DNA of 64,000 nucleotides from Microbispora hainanensis (GCF_036186745.1 NZ_CP108086.1:2418001-2482000); one strand, 5' to 3'; counted from the stretch's first letter, positions 32,330-41,554 are shown. Notes: a model not told the origin generated them from the sequence alone. Translations and numbers: made by a program.

Positions 32330-34370
32330 TCAGGGGAGACGGCCGGCCTCCTCGTCGTGGAGGTACGCCGACGCCTGGAGGGTGAACAGCTCGGCGTATC
32401 CGCCCCCGAGCCGCATCAGTTCGGTGTGGGTGCCGTCCTCCACGAGCCTGCCGTCCTCCAGGAACATGATCCGGTCGGACTGGCGGACGGTGGAGAACCG
32501 GTGCGAGATGTACAGCGTCGTCTGTCCCGCCGCCAGGGCGCGAAGCCGGGTGAACAGATCATGCTCGGCCTGCGCGTCGAGCGCGGAGGTCGGCTCGTCG
32601 AGCACGAGGATCGCGGACTCGCGCATGAACGCCCTGGCCAGCGCGATCTTCTGCCATTCACCGCCGGACAGGCTGACGCCCTGGTCGAACCACCGGCCGA
32701 GCGGACTGTCGAAGCCCCTGGGCAGCCGCTCGATGCGCTCGGCTATCCCGGCCCGCTCGGCGGAGTCCGCGATCGCCTCCCTGTCCTCAAGATGCGAGAG
32801 GTCGCCGAGGCCGATGTTCTCGCTCGCGGTGGCCTGATAGGTCACGAAGTCCTGGAACATCGCGCTGATCCTGGCCCGGTAGTCCTCCGGGTCGTACTCC
32901 CTGATGTCGACGCCGTCGAGCAGGATCCGGCCCTCCGTCGGGTCGTACAACCGGCACAGCAGCTTGATCAGGGTGGACTTGCCCGCGCCGTTGCGACCGA
33001 CGACCGCGACGGTCTCGCCCGGACGGATCTCGAAGCCGACCCGGTCGAGCGCCTTGACGTCGGAACCGGAGTAGCTGAACGAGACATCCTCGAACCGCAC
33101 GTGACCCCGTACGTCGGCCGGCACTGGGCGGGGCCGCTCCGGCCTGCGGATCTCCGGGCGGGTGCCGAGGAAGCGGTAGAGCAGGTCAAGGAACAGGTTG
33201 TTCTCGTACATGCCGCTGAACCCCAGGAACAGGCCCTGGACGGCACCCTGCACGGCGGTCGCGGCGCCGGTGTAGAGCGCGAGATCACCCAGGGTGAGCC
33301 GGCCCGAGCCGGCCTGCACCGCGATGTAGAGGTAGATCCCGGAGCTGGTGAGGGTCGTCAGCATGCTCCACGCGGCGGCGGCCGCGTTGCGGGTGCCGAT
33401 CAGCTTGCGCTGCCGTTCGTAGTAGACCTGGCCGAGCCGGTGGAACCGGTCGACGAGATAGGAGCCGAGCCCGAAGTGCTTGATCTCCTTGGCGTACGTG
33501 TCGGTGGTGACGAGCCCGGCCAGATACTCCATCCGGCGGCGGATCGGTGAGCCGAGGAAGCTGAACGCGAAGCTCCTGGCGGAATATCGGGTCTGCGAGA
33601 CGAACGCGGGGATCGGGGTGACGAGCGCGACGACCGCGAGCAACGGGCTGATCGCGATCAGCATGGCGATCATCGTGCAGAACGTGATCACGGTTTTCAC
33701 CAGGCCGAACGCGGAGTTCATCATCGACAGTGGGCGGCTGGGCGCCTCCTGGTCGGCCTGCCGCAGCAGGTCGTAGGACTGGGAGCCTTCGAAGAAGGCG
33801 AGATGCAGGTCGCTCGCGTGCGCCATCACCTTGTGGCGGATGGTGAGCACCATCTTCTCCTGCAGCAGTTGCTGGGCGATGTTCGTGAGCGACGTGACGA
33901 CCGTGGTCACCGTGAAGAGGAGGAACTGCAGCGCGGCCACCGCGACGATCTTGGCGACCGACGATGGCGATGCCCGGGAACAGCGGCACCGTCAGCATGA
34001 CGACGTCCGAACGGTGCTGGGCGTGCACCTGGATGCCCTCGACCACCGAGTCCATCAGCAGCTTCGTCATGTACGCCGAGGCGGTGGGCAGCAGGCCGCT
34101 GACGATGGTGACCGCGCCGATCACCACGGTCAGCACGGGACCGGCCTGCCATGTCAGCCCGACCACGCGCGGCAGCCCGCGCGCGGTGCCGGCGACCGTC
34201 TGCCGGATCCGCCGCCACCGCGACCTCAGGTCTCTGGGCTGTTCGCGCGGCTTGGGGTCCGGAATGTCGATAGGGCCGGTCAGCCCGCTGTCGGCGATGC
34301 TGGTCGGGTCGTCCAACCCGAGTGGCAGGCGGCGCATCGCCGATTCGGTACCGCCCCCACCCCGGTCCAC
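32330..34370 (-). pseudogene. ABC exporter (fused permease-ATPase), frameshifted
   Basis: A type IV ABC exporter whose coding sequence changes frame once. The N-terminal part from GTG 34370 reads normally through VVGLTWQAGPVLTVVIGAV and YMTKLLMDSVVEGIQVHAQH to LFPGIAIV near 33955; the rest is one base out of phase, starting AKIVAVAALQFLLF. The second part has Walker A VVGRNGAGKSTL, signature SLSGGEWQKIALARAF and Walker B AILVLDEPTSALD. Deleting one G near GTCGGTCGCC (33950-33965) would restore about 680 residues. It is a pseudogene or a sequencing error. It overlaps the stop of the small upstream gene (TAGTG). Confidence 0.85.
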
Positions 34371-34669
34371 TAAGCACCGCCCTGAGACCTGGCCGGCGGT
34401 TTCGCGTGCTCGAACGCGCCGTGCGGGAAGGGCTCGATCGGCAAGGTCAGGCGGGCCGGTTCGCCGTTCGCGTCGGGCCGGCGAAACCGGGCGGACAGCG
34501 CCGCCGGGGCGATCCGACCGATCGTCACCGCGGCTCCGCGCTCGGCCATAAGCGGAACGGTCACGTTCACGGCGCGGCGTTGCCCGGCACTCATGCTCGG
34601 GCCCTCGGCGCCTGGCCGGCGGCGTCCGGCAGGGGCTGCGTCAGGGGCGTTCGGTGGGAATTTCGTCAT
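34370..34669 (-). CDS. Small hypothetical protein before the ABC exporter
   Basis: A small protein of 99 residues from ATG 34669, or 74 from ATG 34594, which has the better ribosome binding site (GAGGG at 7 nt). It has no Cys, no membrane segment and no recognised motif; VNVTVPLMAERGAAVTIGRI and ARLTLPIEPFPHGAFEHA are its most structured parts. Its stop overlaps the ABC gene start by one base. A precursor peptide for the exporter is conceivable but nothing in the sequence is typical of known ribosomal peptide classes. Confidence 0.4.
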   Translation of the reverse strand: MTKFPPNAPDAAPAGRRRPGAEGPSMSAGQRRAVNVTVPLMAERGAAVTIGRIAPAALSARFRRPDANGEPARLTLPIEPFPHGAFEHAKPPARSQGGA

Positions 34670-34803
34670 GCCTCGACCGTGCGGAGTGAGCACTCATTCC
34701 GTCAAAGCGTTTCTCGCCGACCGGGCTCGTCCGGTTCTGACCGACGGCATTAACTGGGCCGTGCGGCTTGTGCTCGGGCCGGTCCCGCCTCGCCTGCCGT
34801 GGC

Positions 34804-34816
34804 TAGACTCGGTGAG
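34804..34816 (+). promoter_or_regulatory. TAGACT -10 box, leaderless start
   Basis: TAGACT at 34804-34809 is 7 nt before GTG 34817. Confidence 0.42.
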
Positions 34817-35551
34817 GTGACGTTCGATCTGCATGGGCGGACGAGGCGACTGGAGCTGACCGACCAGGATCTGCGGTCCTTCGAGGCCGTCGTGCTGGAG
34901 GCCACGCCGGACGGGATCGTCCTGGACCGATCGGCCTTCTATCCGGGCGGCGGAGGCCAGCCGCCGGACCACGGCGTGCTGCTGTGGCAGGGCGTCGAGA
35001 CCCGCATCGAGGGTGTACGCAAGGGCGACGACCTCTACCTCATCCCCGCTGTGGACGACCCGATCCCGCCAGCCGGAACGGTCGTGCGGGCGGCGGTCGC
35101 CGACGAGCGGCGCTCCGCGCTCATGCGCACACATTCGGGTCTGCACGTGCTGTGCGGCGTCGTCTTCCGCGACTACGGAGCCCTGGTCACCGGCGGGAAC
35201 ATGGAGCCGATGACCGCGCGGATGGACTTCAACCTCCCCGAGGTGCCGCCCGGGTTCAAGGAGGCGGTCGAGGAGGCGTGCAACGCCGAGATCGCCGCCG
35301 ACCGCCGGATCGACGTACGGGTGCTGCCCCGCGCGGAGGCGTTCGCGATCCCCGACATCATCCGCACCGCGACGAACCTCGTGCCGGAGGGCATCCCCGA
35401 GGTGCGGATCGTCGACATCGTGGGCCTGGACACCCAGGCCGACGGGGGTACGCACGTCGCCTCGACCAAGCAGATCGGCAGGATCAAGGTCGCCAAGATC
35501 GAGAGCAAGGGCCGCGGCTTCCGCCGCCTCCGCATCGCGATCGCCGACTGA
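34817..35551 (+). CDS. Alanyl-tRNA editing protein (AlaX family)
   Basis: A 244-residue stand-alone editing domain that hydrolyses mischarged Ser- or Gly-tRNA-Ala. FYPGGGGQPPDHG is the glycine-rich start, THSGLHVL gives the H-x3-H zinc ligands (H106, H110), and QADGGTHVAST the second ligand block; the position of the ligand Cys in CGGTH is Asp here, a variation I recall in some AlaX proteins. GTG 34817 is chosen over GTG 34799 because of the -10 box 7 nt upstream. Single gene, convergent with the GNAT gene. Confidence 0.9.
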   Translation: MTFDLHGRTRRLELTDQDLRSFEAVVLEATPDGIVLDRSAFYPGGGGQPPDHGVLLWQGVETRIEGVRKGDDLYLIPAVDDPIPPAGTVVRAAVADERRSALMRTHSGLHVLCGVVFRDYGALVTGGNMEPMTARMDFNLPEVPPGFKEAVEEACNAEIAADRRIDVRVLPRAEAFAIPDIIRTATNLVPEGIPEVRIVDIVGLDTQADGGTHVASTKQIGRIKVAKIESKGRGFRRLRIAIAD

Positions 35552-35742
35552 CCGCGCCCCGGCGGACCAAGCCGCCGGCCAGCTGCGCCGTCGGCTGATC
35601 GTCGCCCGACCGGGCCGCCGATCGCCGGGCCGTCCCGTCGGCCGGCCGAGCTCCGGTCGGCCGGGCCGGTGGCCGGCCGCGCTGCCGACCGCCGGGTCAG
35701 CTGAGCGCGCCGCCGACCCGCCGCACGCCGAACATCGGCAGG
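35552..35742. other. GGCCGGCC-rich convergent spacer
   Basis: 191 bp between convergent alaX and GNAT genes, packed with CGGCCGG/CCGGCCG inverted repeats that can form several alternative hairpins. Probably a bidirectional terminator region; no gene. Confidence 0.45.
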
Positions 35743-36357
35743 TCAGAAGTCGATCCGTACGACGGCTCGTGCGAGGGTCGGCCTGCTCACCTCGGTGAAC
35801 CCGGCGTCGAGGAAGACGTCGCGGCTGCCGACGTGCAGCTCGCCCCAGGTGATCTCGACCCCCGGCCTGGTGATCATCGGGTATGCCTCCAGGGCCCGGG
35901 CTCCCCGCTCACGCGCGTAGTCGATCGTGGCGTGCGCGAGCGCGTAGGTCACCCCGCGCCGGCGGAAGCCCTTGCGGGTGACGAAGCAGGTCACGGCCCA
36001 GACGCTGTCGTCGGCCTGGTCCTCCTGCCGCCCCTTCCAGGGGACGCGGGTGCGGGTCAATTGGGGATAGGCCGTACGGGGCTCGACCGCACACCACCCG
36101 ACCGGCTCACCGTCCAGGTAGGCCACGAGACCGCTGGTCGACCGGGCGCCGGGGGTTCCGCAGCCGGTCTGTTCGCGCAGGCGCGCGGCGCGTTCCGCGT
36201 CGGACACCGAGTGCCACTGGTAGGTGAAGATCTTGTAGCGCTGGCAATGGCAGTCCGTCGTGCCGAAGACGGCCTCCAGGTCGTCCCACGACGCCTGGTC
36301 GGCGGGGACGACGACGAGTCGATCGGCGGGAATCGGCTCGGTGATGTCCTGCCTCAT
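35743..36357 (-). CDS. GNAT-family N-acetyltransferase
   Basis: A 204-residue acetyltransferase. AVTCFVTRKGFRRRGVTYALAHATIDYA holds motif A with the acetyl-CoA loop RKGFRRRGV; VAYLDGEPVGWCAVEPR is the preceding strand pair and DVFLDAGFTEVSRP the C-terminal motif B region. Unusual CHCQR early on (DCHCQRYKIFT) recurs in this subgroup. The acceptor is unknown. ATG 36357 is 2 nt after the DinB stop, so the two form an operon. Confidence 0.88.
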   Translation of the reverse strand: MRQDITEPIPADRLVVVPADQASWDDLEAVFGTTDCHCQRYKIFTYQWHSVSDAERAARLREQTGCGTPGARSTSGLVAYLDGEPVGWCAVEPRTAYPQLTRTRVPWKGRQEDQADDSVWAVTCFVTRKGFRRRGVTYALAHATIDYARERGARALEAYPMITRPGVEITWGELHVGSRDVFLDAGFTEVSRPTLARAVVRIDF

Positions 36358-36359
36358 CT

Positions 36360-36899
36360 CTACGGGTGGTCCTCTCCGACCAGGCCGTCCACGGACTCGC
36401 GGATGAGGTCGGCGTGCCCGGCATGGCGGGCGTACTCCTCGATCATGTCGATCAGCAGGCGGCGGAGGCTGGGCGACTCGCCGCGTGAGCTGGTGTACAC
36501 CGCGAGCCGTCCGAGGCCGCCCTCGGCCAGCGCCTGCCGTACGTTGGCCCGGGAGCGGGCCACGGCGTCCTGCCACAACGTCGTCAACTGCTCGGGGGTG
36601 TCGTCGGTGGCGGTGCGCCACTCCCACTCGGGGTCGGCGTCGAAGTCCACCGTGTCCCACGGCGGCGCAGGAGGTCGCCCCAGCAGCTTCTGCGAGAACA
36701 TGTCGTCCTCCACCAGCGCCAGGTGCTTGAGCAGCCCTCCCAAGGTCATCGACGACGCGGCGGTGGTCGCCCGCAGACCGGCCGCGTCGAGCCCGCCGCA
36801 CTTCCAGGCGAAGATCCGGCGCTGGCGGTCAAGGGAGCCCAGCAAGGTGTCGATCTCGTCACCGGCGACCGGCGGCTCATGGAGGACGTTTTCGGTCAT
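36360..36899 (-). CDS. DinB-family (DUF664) protein
   Basis: A 179-residue four-helix-bundle protein of the DinB/DUF664 type. SSMTLGGLLKHLALVEDDMF and IDMIEEYARHAGHADLIRESVDG carry the three His metal ligands of the family (H in KHLALVE, and H-x3-H in RHAGHAD). Related proteins include mycothiol-, bacillithiol- and glutathione-dependent transferases, and mycothiol dependence would suit this organism. ATG 36899; 60-bp divergent spacer to the WYL regulator with nested inverted repeats. Confidence 0.88.
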   Translation of the reverse strand: MTENVLHEPPVAGDEIDTLLGSLDRQRRIFAWKCGGLDAAGLRATTAASSMTLGGLLKHLALVEDDMFSQKLLGRPPAPPWDTVDFDADPEWEWRTATDDTPEQLTTLWQDAVARSRANVRQALAEGGLGRLAVYTSSRGESPSLRRLLIDMIEEYARHAGHADLIRESVDGLVGEDHP

Positions 36900-36900
36900 G

Positions 36901-36958
36901 CGGCACAGGCTACGGTGCATTCCGGACGATCCACTTCCGGAATATGGCGGGTGTGCCG
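36901..36958. promoter_or_regulatory. Nested inverted repeats between DinB and WYL genes
   Basis: Inner repeat ATTCCGGA (36919-36926) with TCCGGAAT (36936-36943); outer repeat CGGCACA (36901-36907) with TGTGCCG (36952-36958). Both are perfect, and together they occupy nearly the whole 60-bp divergent spacer. Confidence 0.65.
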
Positions 36959-36959
36959 A

Positions 36960-37910
36960 ATGACGCACGACGAGAGCCCGACGGCGCGGGCGCTCCTGCT
37001 CCTCGAACTGATCCAGAGCAGTCCCGGCATCACGGCGGAACGGCTGGCCGGGCGGCTCGGCGTCTCGGAGCGGGCCGCCCGGCGTTACGTCGGCATCCTG
37101 CGTGAGGCGGGCATCCCCGTGGAGTCCGAACGCGGCCCCTACGGGGGATACCGCATCGGCCGGGGGCTCCGGCTGCCGCCCCTGATGTTCACGCAGGCCG
37201 AGGCGCTCGGGCTGGTGATGGCCGTGCTCGACGGTCACCACGACTCGGCGGACGCGGCCGATCCCGTGGGCGGCGCGCTCGGCAAGATCCTGCGGGTGCT
37301 TCCCGAGGCGGTCGCGGGGCCGGCCGCGGCCGTACGGAGCCTGAGCACGAGACACCCCGAGCCCGGGGCCAGACCGCCCAGCCCGGAGACCACCGCCGCC
37401 CTCGTCCAGGCCTGCGCGGGGCGCCGCCGGCTGCGGCTCGGATATCGCATCCGCCCGGGAGACGAGCGGGTCATGGAGGTCGATCCGTGGGCCGTCGTCG
37501 TACGCCGCGGCCGGTGGTATCTGCTGTGCTGGTCGCACACGAAGCACGCCCGCAGGGTGCTGCGGGTGGACAAGGTGGCGGACGTCGAGGTGCTCGACGT
37601 GCCGGCCGGCCCTCCGGCCGATCTCGACCCGGCGGAGATGCTGGAAGACCATCTGTCGGCGGGGTGGCGGCACCAGGTGGAGGTCGTCGTCGACGCGCCC
37701 GCCGAGGCCGTGGCCGAGTGGATCCCGCGCAGCCTGGGCCACCGCGAGCCGATCGACGCGACCACCACGCGCCTGGTGGGCAGCACGGACGAACCGGACT
37801 GGTACGTCCGGCAGCTCACCGCGATCCGGGCGCCCTTCCGCATTGTCGGGTCACCCGAACTGCGCGAGGCCGCCGAAGCCCTGGGCCGGCGCCTTCTCGG
37901 GCATCGCTGA
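36960..37910 (+). CDS. HTH/WYL-domain transcriptional regulator
   Basis: A 316-residue YafY-type regulator. Winged HTH at residues 8-60 (ITAERLAGRLGVSERAARRYV, GPYGGYRIG), WYL ligand domain in the middle (DPWAVVVRRGRWYLLCWSH, RVLRVDKV) and WCX C-terminal extension (PDWYVRQLTAI). WYL proteins sense nucleotides or other small ligands. ATG 36960 is the first codon after the spacer. It most likely controls itself and the divergent DinB-GNAT pair through the nested repeats. Confidence 0.92.
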   Translation: MTHDESPTARALLLLELIQSSPGITAERLAGRLGVSERAARRYVGILREAGIPVESERGPYGGYRIGRGLRLPPLMFTQAEALGLVMAVLDGHHDSADAADPVGGALGKILRVLPEAVAGPAAAVRSLSTRHPEPGARPPSPETTAALVQACAGRRRLRLGYRIRPGDERVMEVDPWAVVVRRGRWYLLCWSHTKHARRVLRVDKVADVEVLDVPAGPPADLDPAEMLEDHLSAGWRHQVEVVVDAPAEAVAEWIPRSLGHREPIDATTTRLVGSTDEPDWYVRQLTAIRAPFRIVGSPELREAAEALGRRLLGHR

Positions 37911-37971
37911 AGGGCCGGCCGGCGAAACCGCCGCGGGGGACTTCGCGGCCCCGGCGCGAGGCGTCCAACTG

Positions 37972-38217
37972 TCACTTCTCCCGTCCGGGAAACGGCGGCA
38001 ACTCGCCCAGGTCCGTGGTCTTCGGCGGGGTCTGCACCTGCGACCGTCGCGTGGGGGAAGGGACCCGCAGGACGATCTTCAGTACCTGGACCGCGCGGGT
38101 CTGACGCTTGGCCGACGGTGCCCAGATAGCGGTCAGACCGGCGGCCACGACGACCACGGCGACGGCGACGGGCACGATCGACGCCCCCATGCCCACGGTT
38201 TTGAAGAACTCGGTCAC
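37972..38217 (-). CDS. Small single-pass membrane protein
   Basis: An 81-residue protein with one strong hydrophobic helix (ASIVPVAVAVVVVAAGLTAIW) after a short N-terminal VTEFFKTVGM, followed by a basic stretch (APSAKRQTRAVQVLKIVLR) and a Pro/Thr-rich tail. GTG 38217 has GGGAGG 6 nt upstream, which decides the start over the longer frame beginning at 38394. No family recognised. It is convergent with the WYL gene and faces a 280-bp promoter region. Confidence 0.65.
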   Translation of the reverse strand: MTEFFKTVGMGASIVPVAVAVVVVAAGLTAIWAPSAKRQTRAVQVLKIVLRVPSPTRRSQVQTPPKTTDLGELPPFPGREK

Positions 38218-38497
38218 GAACGGCCTCCCGGGCAGCGCGAAGCTGACCAGAGGTCTCTCCCGCCCATCCTGTGGCCGGACCGGCGGCCCCGGGCGCTCAC
38301 GCCGTAATGACGAGGCCGTCGCGAAGGGATACTCCCCTCTGTTCTCGCCGTAAGCGTAAGGGCCGGTGCCGTTGCCGAGCCAGGCACACTTCACTCACCG
38401 CAGCCCACGCGGTTCCCCCTGTGCCGCGCCGGTGCACTGTGATGTCAATTACCCCGATTTGCCGTGAACCCCGGCGTCCGGACAGTACCCAATCACG

Positions 38498-38758
38498 ATG
38501 GACTCGACGGATCCGGAGCTGTTGCGGCAGGTCGCCGTCATGGCGGCGGGCCGTGTGATGTTCACCGACCCGGTGACCGGCATCGTCGACCGTGCCCAGG
38601 GCGCGACGTGGGAGGTCGTCACTCGCGGGACGCCCCCGGCCACCGGCGTGGTCGTGTCGGCGGTCGGCGGGCCCGACGGCACGCGCTACCGCGTGGTCAG
38701 CCAGGACGGGCCGGACCCAGCGGCGGTCCCGGTCCGGCCGTCGCTGGAGGAGGGGTAG
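38498..38758 (+). CDS. Small hypothetical protein
   Basis: An 86-residue acidic protein (LLRQVAVMAAGRVMFTDPVTG, then WEVVTRGTPPATGVVVSAVG). No motif or membrane segment. TACCCA lies 6 nt upstream of ATG 38498 and no Shine-Dalgarno is present, so it may be leaderless. Codon usage (GC at third positions) supports coding. It lies between a membrane protein gene and the mca gene and converges on the latter. Function unknown. Confidence 0.6.
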   Translation: MDSTDPELLRQVAVMAAGRVMFTDPVTGIVDRAQGATWEVVTRGTPPATGVVVSAVGGPDGTRYRVVSQDGPDPAAVPVRPSLEEG

Positions 38759-38795
38759 GTCGCACTCATGCGCGAGGGCGTCCCGAGCTGAGCGC

Positions 38796-39614
38796 TCAGT
38801 CGCGCAGGCCGGCGAACAGGTCGTCCTCCTTGTCGGGGGCGGCCACCCGGGACGTCGTACGGACGAAGAACTCGCGCGAGAACGCCTGGTGCTGGGCCTC
38901 CGGCGGCATCTTCAGGAAGGGGATGTTGTCGCCCTGGCTCGCGTGGGCCGCCAGCGCCTTCAGCTTGTTCTCCACGTACGGCGAGACGTCCACGACGCTG
39001 GTGATGAGCTCGTCGGGCGTGCCGAAGTCGTCGGGGAGCTCGAAGTCGTCCGGCGCCATGCCGTTGGCTCGCATGAACTCGAACATCTGCCGGATGCCCT
39101 CACGCGGCACGGCGGCGTAGTAGAACTTGTCCGGAATACCGGTCTTCTCGGCCGCCGCGACCGCGATGCGGTGGGCCTGGATGTGGTCGGGGTGCCCGTA
39201 GTTGCCGTTCTCGTCATAGGTGACTACGACCTGAGGGCGGTAGTGCTCCATCAGCGTGGCGAGCCTGGCGGCGGCCGTCTCGACCGGGACGTTCGCGAAC
39301 GCGTCGGGGTGGCCGTTGCCGTCCCAGCCGTCCATGCCGGAGTCGCGGTAGCCCAGCAGTTCCAGGTGGTCGATCCCCAGGTGGGCGATCGACTCGTGCA
39401 GCTCGGCCAGCCGCCGCTCGGCGACGGCGGCATCGTCGTGACCGGGCTCGCCCGGCTTCACCCCGCCCGGGCCGTCCCCCTGCTCGCCGTTGGTGCACGT
39501 CACCAGGACCGTACGGATCCCTTCGGCGGTGTATTTCGCGAGGATCCCGCCGGTGCCGATCACCTCGTCGTCGGGGTGCGCGTGCACGGCCATGAGGGTG
39601 AGCTGTCGGTCCAT
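38796..39614 (-). CDS. mca: Mycothiol S-conjugate amidase
   Basis: A 272-residue zinc amidohydrolase of the LmbE/PIG-L family, cleaving mycothiol S-conjugates into GlcN-Ins and a mercapturic acid for export, i.e. detoxification in actinobacteria. AVHAHPDDEVIGTGG provides H13, D16 and E17; GNYGHPDHIQAHRI provides the second His set. Length, and the C-terminal part LKALAAHASQGDNIPFL, favour Mca over the related deacetylase MshB. ATG 39614 has GGGGGA upstream; the extra ten residues of the longer frame are unconserved. Confidence 0.93.
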   Translation of the reverse strand: MDRQLTLMAVHAHPDDEVIGTGGILAKYTAEGIRTVLVTCTNGEQGDGPGGVKPGEPGHDDAAVAERRLAELHESIAHLGIDHLELLGYRDSGMDGWDGNGHPDAFANVPVETAAARLATLMEHYRPQVVVTYDENGNYGHPDHIQAHRIAVAAAEKTGIPDKFYYAAVPREGIRQMFEFMRANGMAPDDFELPDDFGTPDELITSVVDVSPYVENKLKALAAHASQGDNIPFLKMPPEAQHQAFSREFFVRTTSRVAAPDKEDDLFAGLRD

Positions 39615-39724
39615 TCCGTCCCCCGGAGTGTCGTTTACCGTCAACCGGACGAGCCTATATCGCCCCTTGAACGTCGCGCGGGCGCGTGCCGTTTGGGGCG
39701 GCCCGGCCCGGTTAGGCGACCGCT

Positions 39725-40204
39725 ATGAGCATTTATCGAGACATGGCGGCGGGAGCGGTCGCGGGAGCGGCCGGGACGACCGTGCTCAACGCGATCACCT
39801 ATCTGGACATGGCGGTGCGCGCCCGTCCGGCGAGCTCGCTGCCGGAGCAGGCGGCCGGCGCCGTCAGCGAGCGGCTCCACGTCGGCCTCGGCGAGGAGGA
39901 GGACGCCCGCAACCGGGAGCAGGGGCTCGGGCCCATGCTCGGCATCCTCACCGGCGTCGGTGTGGGCCTCGCCTACGGCCTGTTCCGCCACGCCGTACGG
40001 CGGAGGGTCAGCCTCCCGGCCGCGGCGACCGGGGTGGGCATGGCGGCGGCGGTCGCGGGCAGCGCGCCGATGACCGCGCTCGGGCTCACCGACCCGCGTG
40101 AGTGGGGCGTCGGCGGCTGGATGTCCGACCTCGTCCCCCACCTCGGCTATGGCCTCGCCACGGTCGCGGCGTTCGAACTGACCAGGTCCCGCCGCCGGCG
40201 CTAG
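39725..40204 (+). CDS. Membrane protein of unknown function
   Basis: A 159-residue protein with three or four hydrophobic helices: MAAGAVAGAAGTTVLNAITY, GILTGVGVGLAYGLF, AATGVGMAAAVAGSAPMTAL and HLGYGLATVAAFELT. The pattern resembles small glycine-rich actinobacterial membrane proteins without assigned function. ATG 39725 fits the first helix. Its stop TAG lies in a CTAG that also supplies the stop of the convergent MFS gene. Confidence 0.75.
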   Translation: MSIYRDMAAGAVAGAAGTTVLNAITYLDMAVRARPASSLPEQAAGAVSERLHVGLGEEEDARNREQGLGPMLGILTGVGVGLAYGLFRHAVRRRVSLPAAATGVGMAAAVAGSAPMTALGLTDPREWGVGGWMSDLVPHLGYGLATVAAFELTRSRRRR

Positions 40205-41412
40205 CTAGAGGAGGAGGCGGCGGTGCTCGCGGCCGGGGTCATGCGGGTGGTCACCAGCCACCAGATGACCAGTTGGAGCAGGGCCAGCGCCACGGCGAAG
40301 GGCGGCAGCGTCCAGGCGCCGATGCCCTGGGCGATCGCCCCGGCGAGCCACGGGAACACCGCGCCGCCGATCACCGACACCCCGTTGATCAGCCCGATGG
40401 CGGTGGGCACCAGCCGGGCCACGGTGAGCCGGGGCGCCACGGCCATCGTCGTGGGGAAGATCGGCCCGAGCCAGAAGCCGAGCAGCACGAAGCTGACGCT
40501 GGCCATCACGGCGCCCGGCACGAGCCAGGCCAGCGTCGTGCTGAGCGTGACCCCGGCCAGGCAGAGGAAGGTCATCCCGGTCGCGGTCATGCCGAGCCGG
40601 GTGGCGATCGGGCTGATCAGGAAGCGGCCCAGGGTGAGCCCGAGCCAATACCCGGAGACGGTGTATCCGGCCAGCAGGCCGCTTTGCCCGTGCTCGTCGA
40701 CCAGGAAGCTGAATCCCCAGTTGCCGACGCTGATCTCCAGGCCGACGTACACGGCGAGGAACACCGCGCCCAGCAGGACGGCGGGCTGCCGTGAGGCGGT
40801 GGCCAGCAGGCCGGAGCGCTCCGCGTGCTCCTCGGCGGTCGCGGGCGGCGGGGCCTCGCGGGCGGGCAGGGTCAGATAGAAGCCGATCAGCAGCGGCAGG
40901 CAGACCAGGGCCAGCACCAGCCACACGGCCGTCCAGGGCAGGAAGGTCAGGATCCACGTGGCCAGCAGCGGCCCGAGCAGGGCGCCGACGCCGAAGAACG
41001 CGTGCAGGCGGTTGAGCAGCGTCGTCGCCCCGGGCAGGTCGGTCAGGTAGGAGTTCAGCACCGATTCGAAGATGCCGGTGCCATATCCGGCCACGATCTG
41101 GATCACCAGGAAGGCCAGGAACGGCGGGCGTACGGCGGTGAGGAGACCGGCCAGCGCGAACGTGCCGCCGCCGAGGATGAGCGAGGCCCGGATCCCGAGG
41201 CGGTGGATCAGCGGGCCCGCGGTCGAGCCCGACAGCATGAACCCGGCGGAGAAGGCGAAGAACTGGGTGCCGATCGTGGCCTTGTCGAGGCCGTAGTCGT
41301 CGATCTGCGCCGGCAGCAGCACCCCGCCCACGCCGGAGCTCAGGCCGACGAGGACGAAGGTGATGTAGGAAAGCGCGACCGGCGCCCAGAACTCGCGCCG
41401 CAGTGCGGACAC
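40201..41412 (-). CDS. MFS transporter
   Basis: A 403-residue, 12-helix major facilitator. The first half shows SYITFVLVGLSSGVGGVLLP and GSTAGPLIHRLGIRASLILG (motif A-like), the second half RFLISPIATRLGMTATGM and FVLLGFWLGPIFPTTMAVAP. The profile is close to the FucP/sugar and YfkF-like MFS group in which GPIFPTTMA recurs, so a sugar or other small solute is possible. GTG 41412. No regulator is adjacent; the divergent neighbour is an alpha/beta hydrolase. Confidence 0.88.
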   Translation of the reverse strand: MSALRREFWAPVALSYITFVLVGLSSGVGGVLLPAQIDDYGLDKATIGTQFFAFSAGFMLSGSTAGPLIHRLGIRASLILGGGTFALAGLLTAVRPPFLAFLVIQIVAGYGTGIFESVLNSYLTDLPGATTLLNRLHAFFGVGALLGPLLATWILTFLPWTAVWLVLALVCLPLLIGFYLTLPAREAPPPATAEEHAERSGLLATASRQPAVLLGAVFLAVYVGLEISVGNWGFSFLVDEHGQSGLLAGYTVSGYWLGLTLGRFLISPIATRLGMTATGMTFLCLAGVTLSTTLAWLVPGAVMASVSFVLLGFWLGPIFPTTMAVAPRLTVARLVPTAIGLINGVSVIGGAVFPWLAGAIAQGIGAWTLPPFAVALALLQLVIWWLVTTRMTPAASTAASSSS

Positions 41413-41542
41413 CTGACCTCCCGCGTACGAGCAGCCTTCCGGCCACCCGGCAAGCGGGATCGGCCGACGATCAACGGTGATCCCGTTTTCGGCGACATGC
41501 TACTTGCTGTGCCCGTTGCTCCCATAGGGGTTTACCGGGGGT

Positions 41543-41554
41543 TATCGTCGCAAA
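41543..41554 (+). promoter_or_regulatory. TATCGT -10 box, leaderless start
   Basis: TATCGT at 41543-41548 is 6 nt before GTG 41555, no Shine-Dalgarno. Confidence 0.4.

Noticed and set aside
34370-34669. Lanthipeptide or lasso peptide precursor before the ABC exporter
   Set aside because: No Cys/Ser/Thr-rich core, no leader motif and no modification enzyme nearby; kept only as a hypothetical gene.
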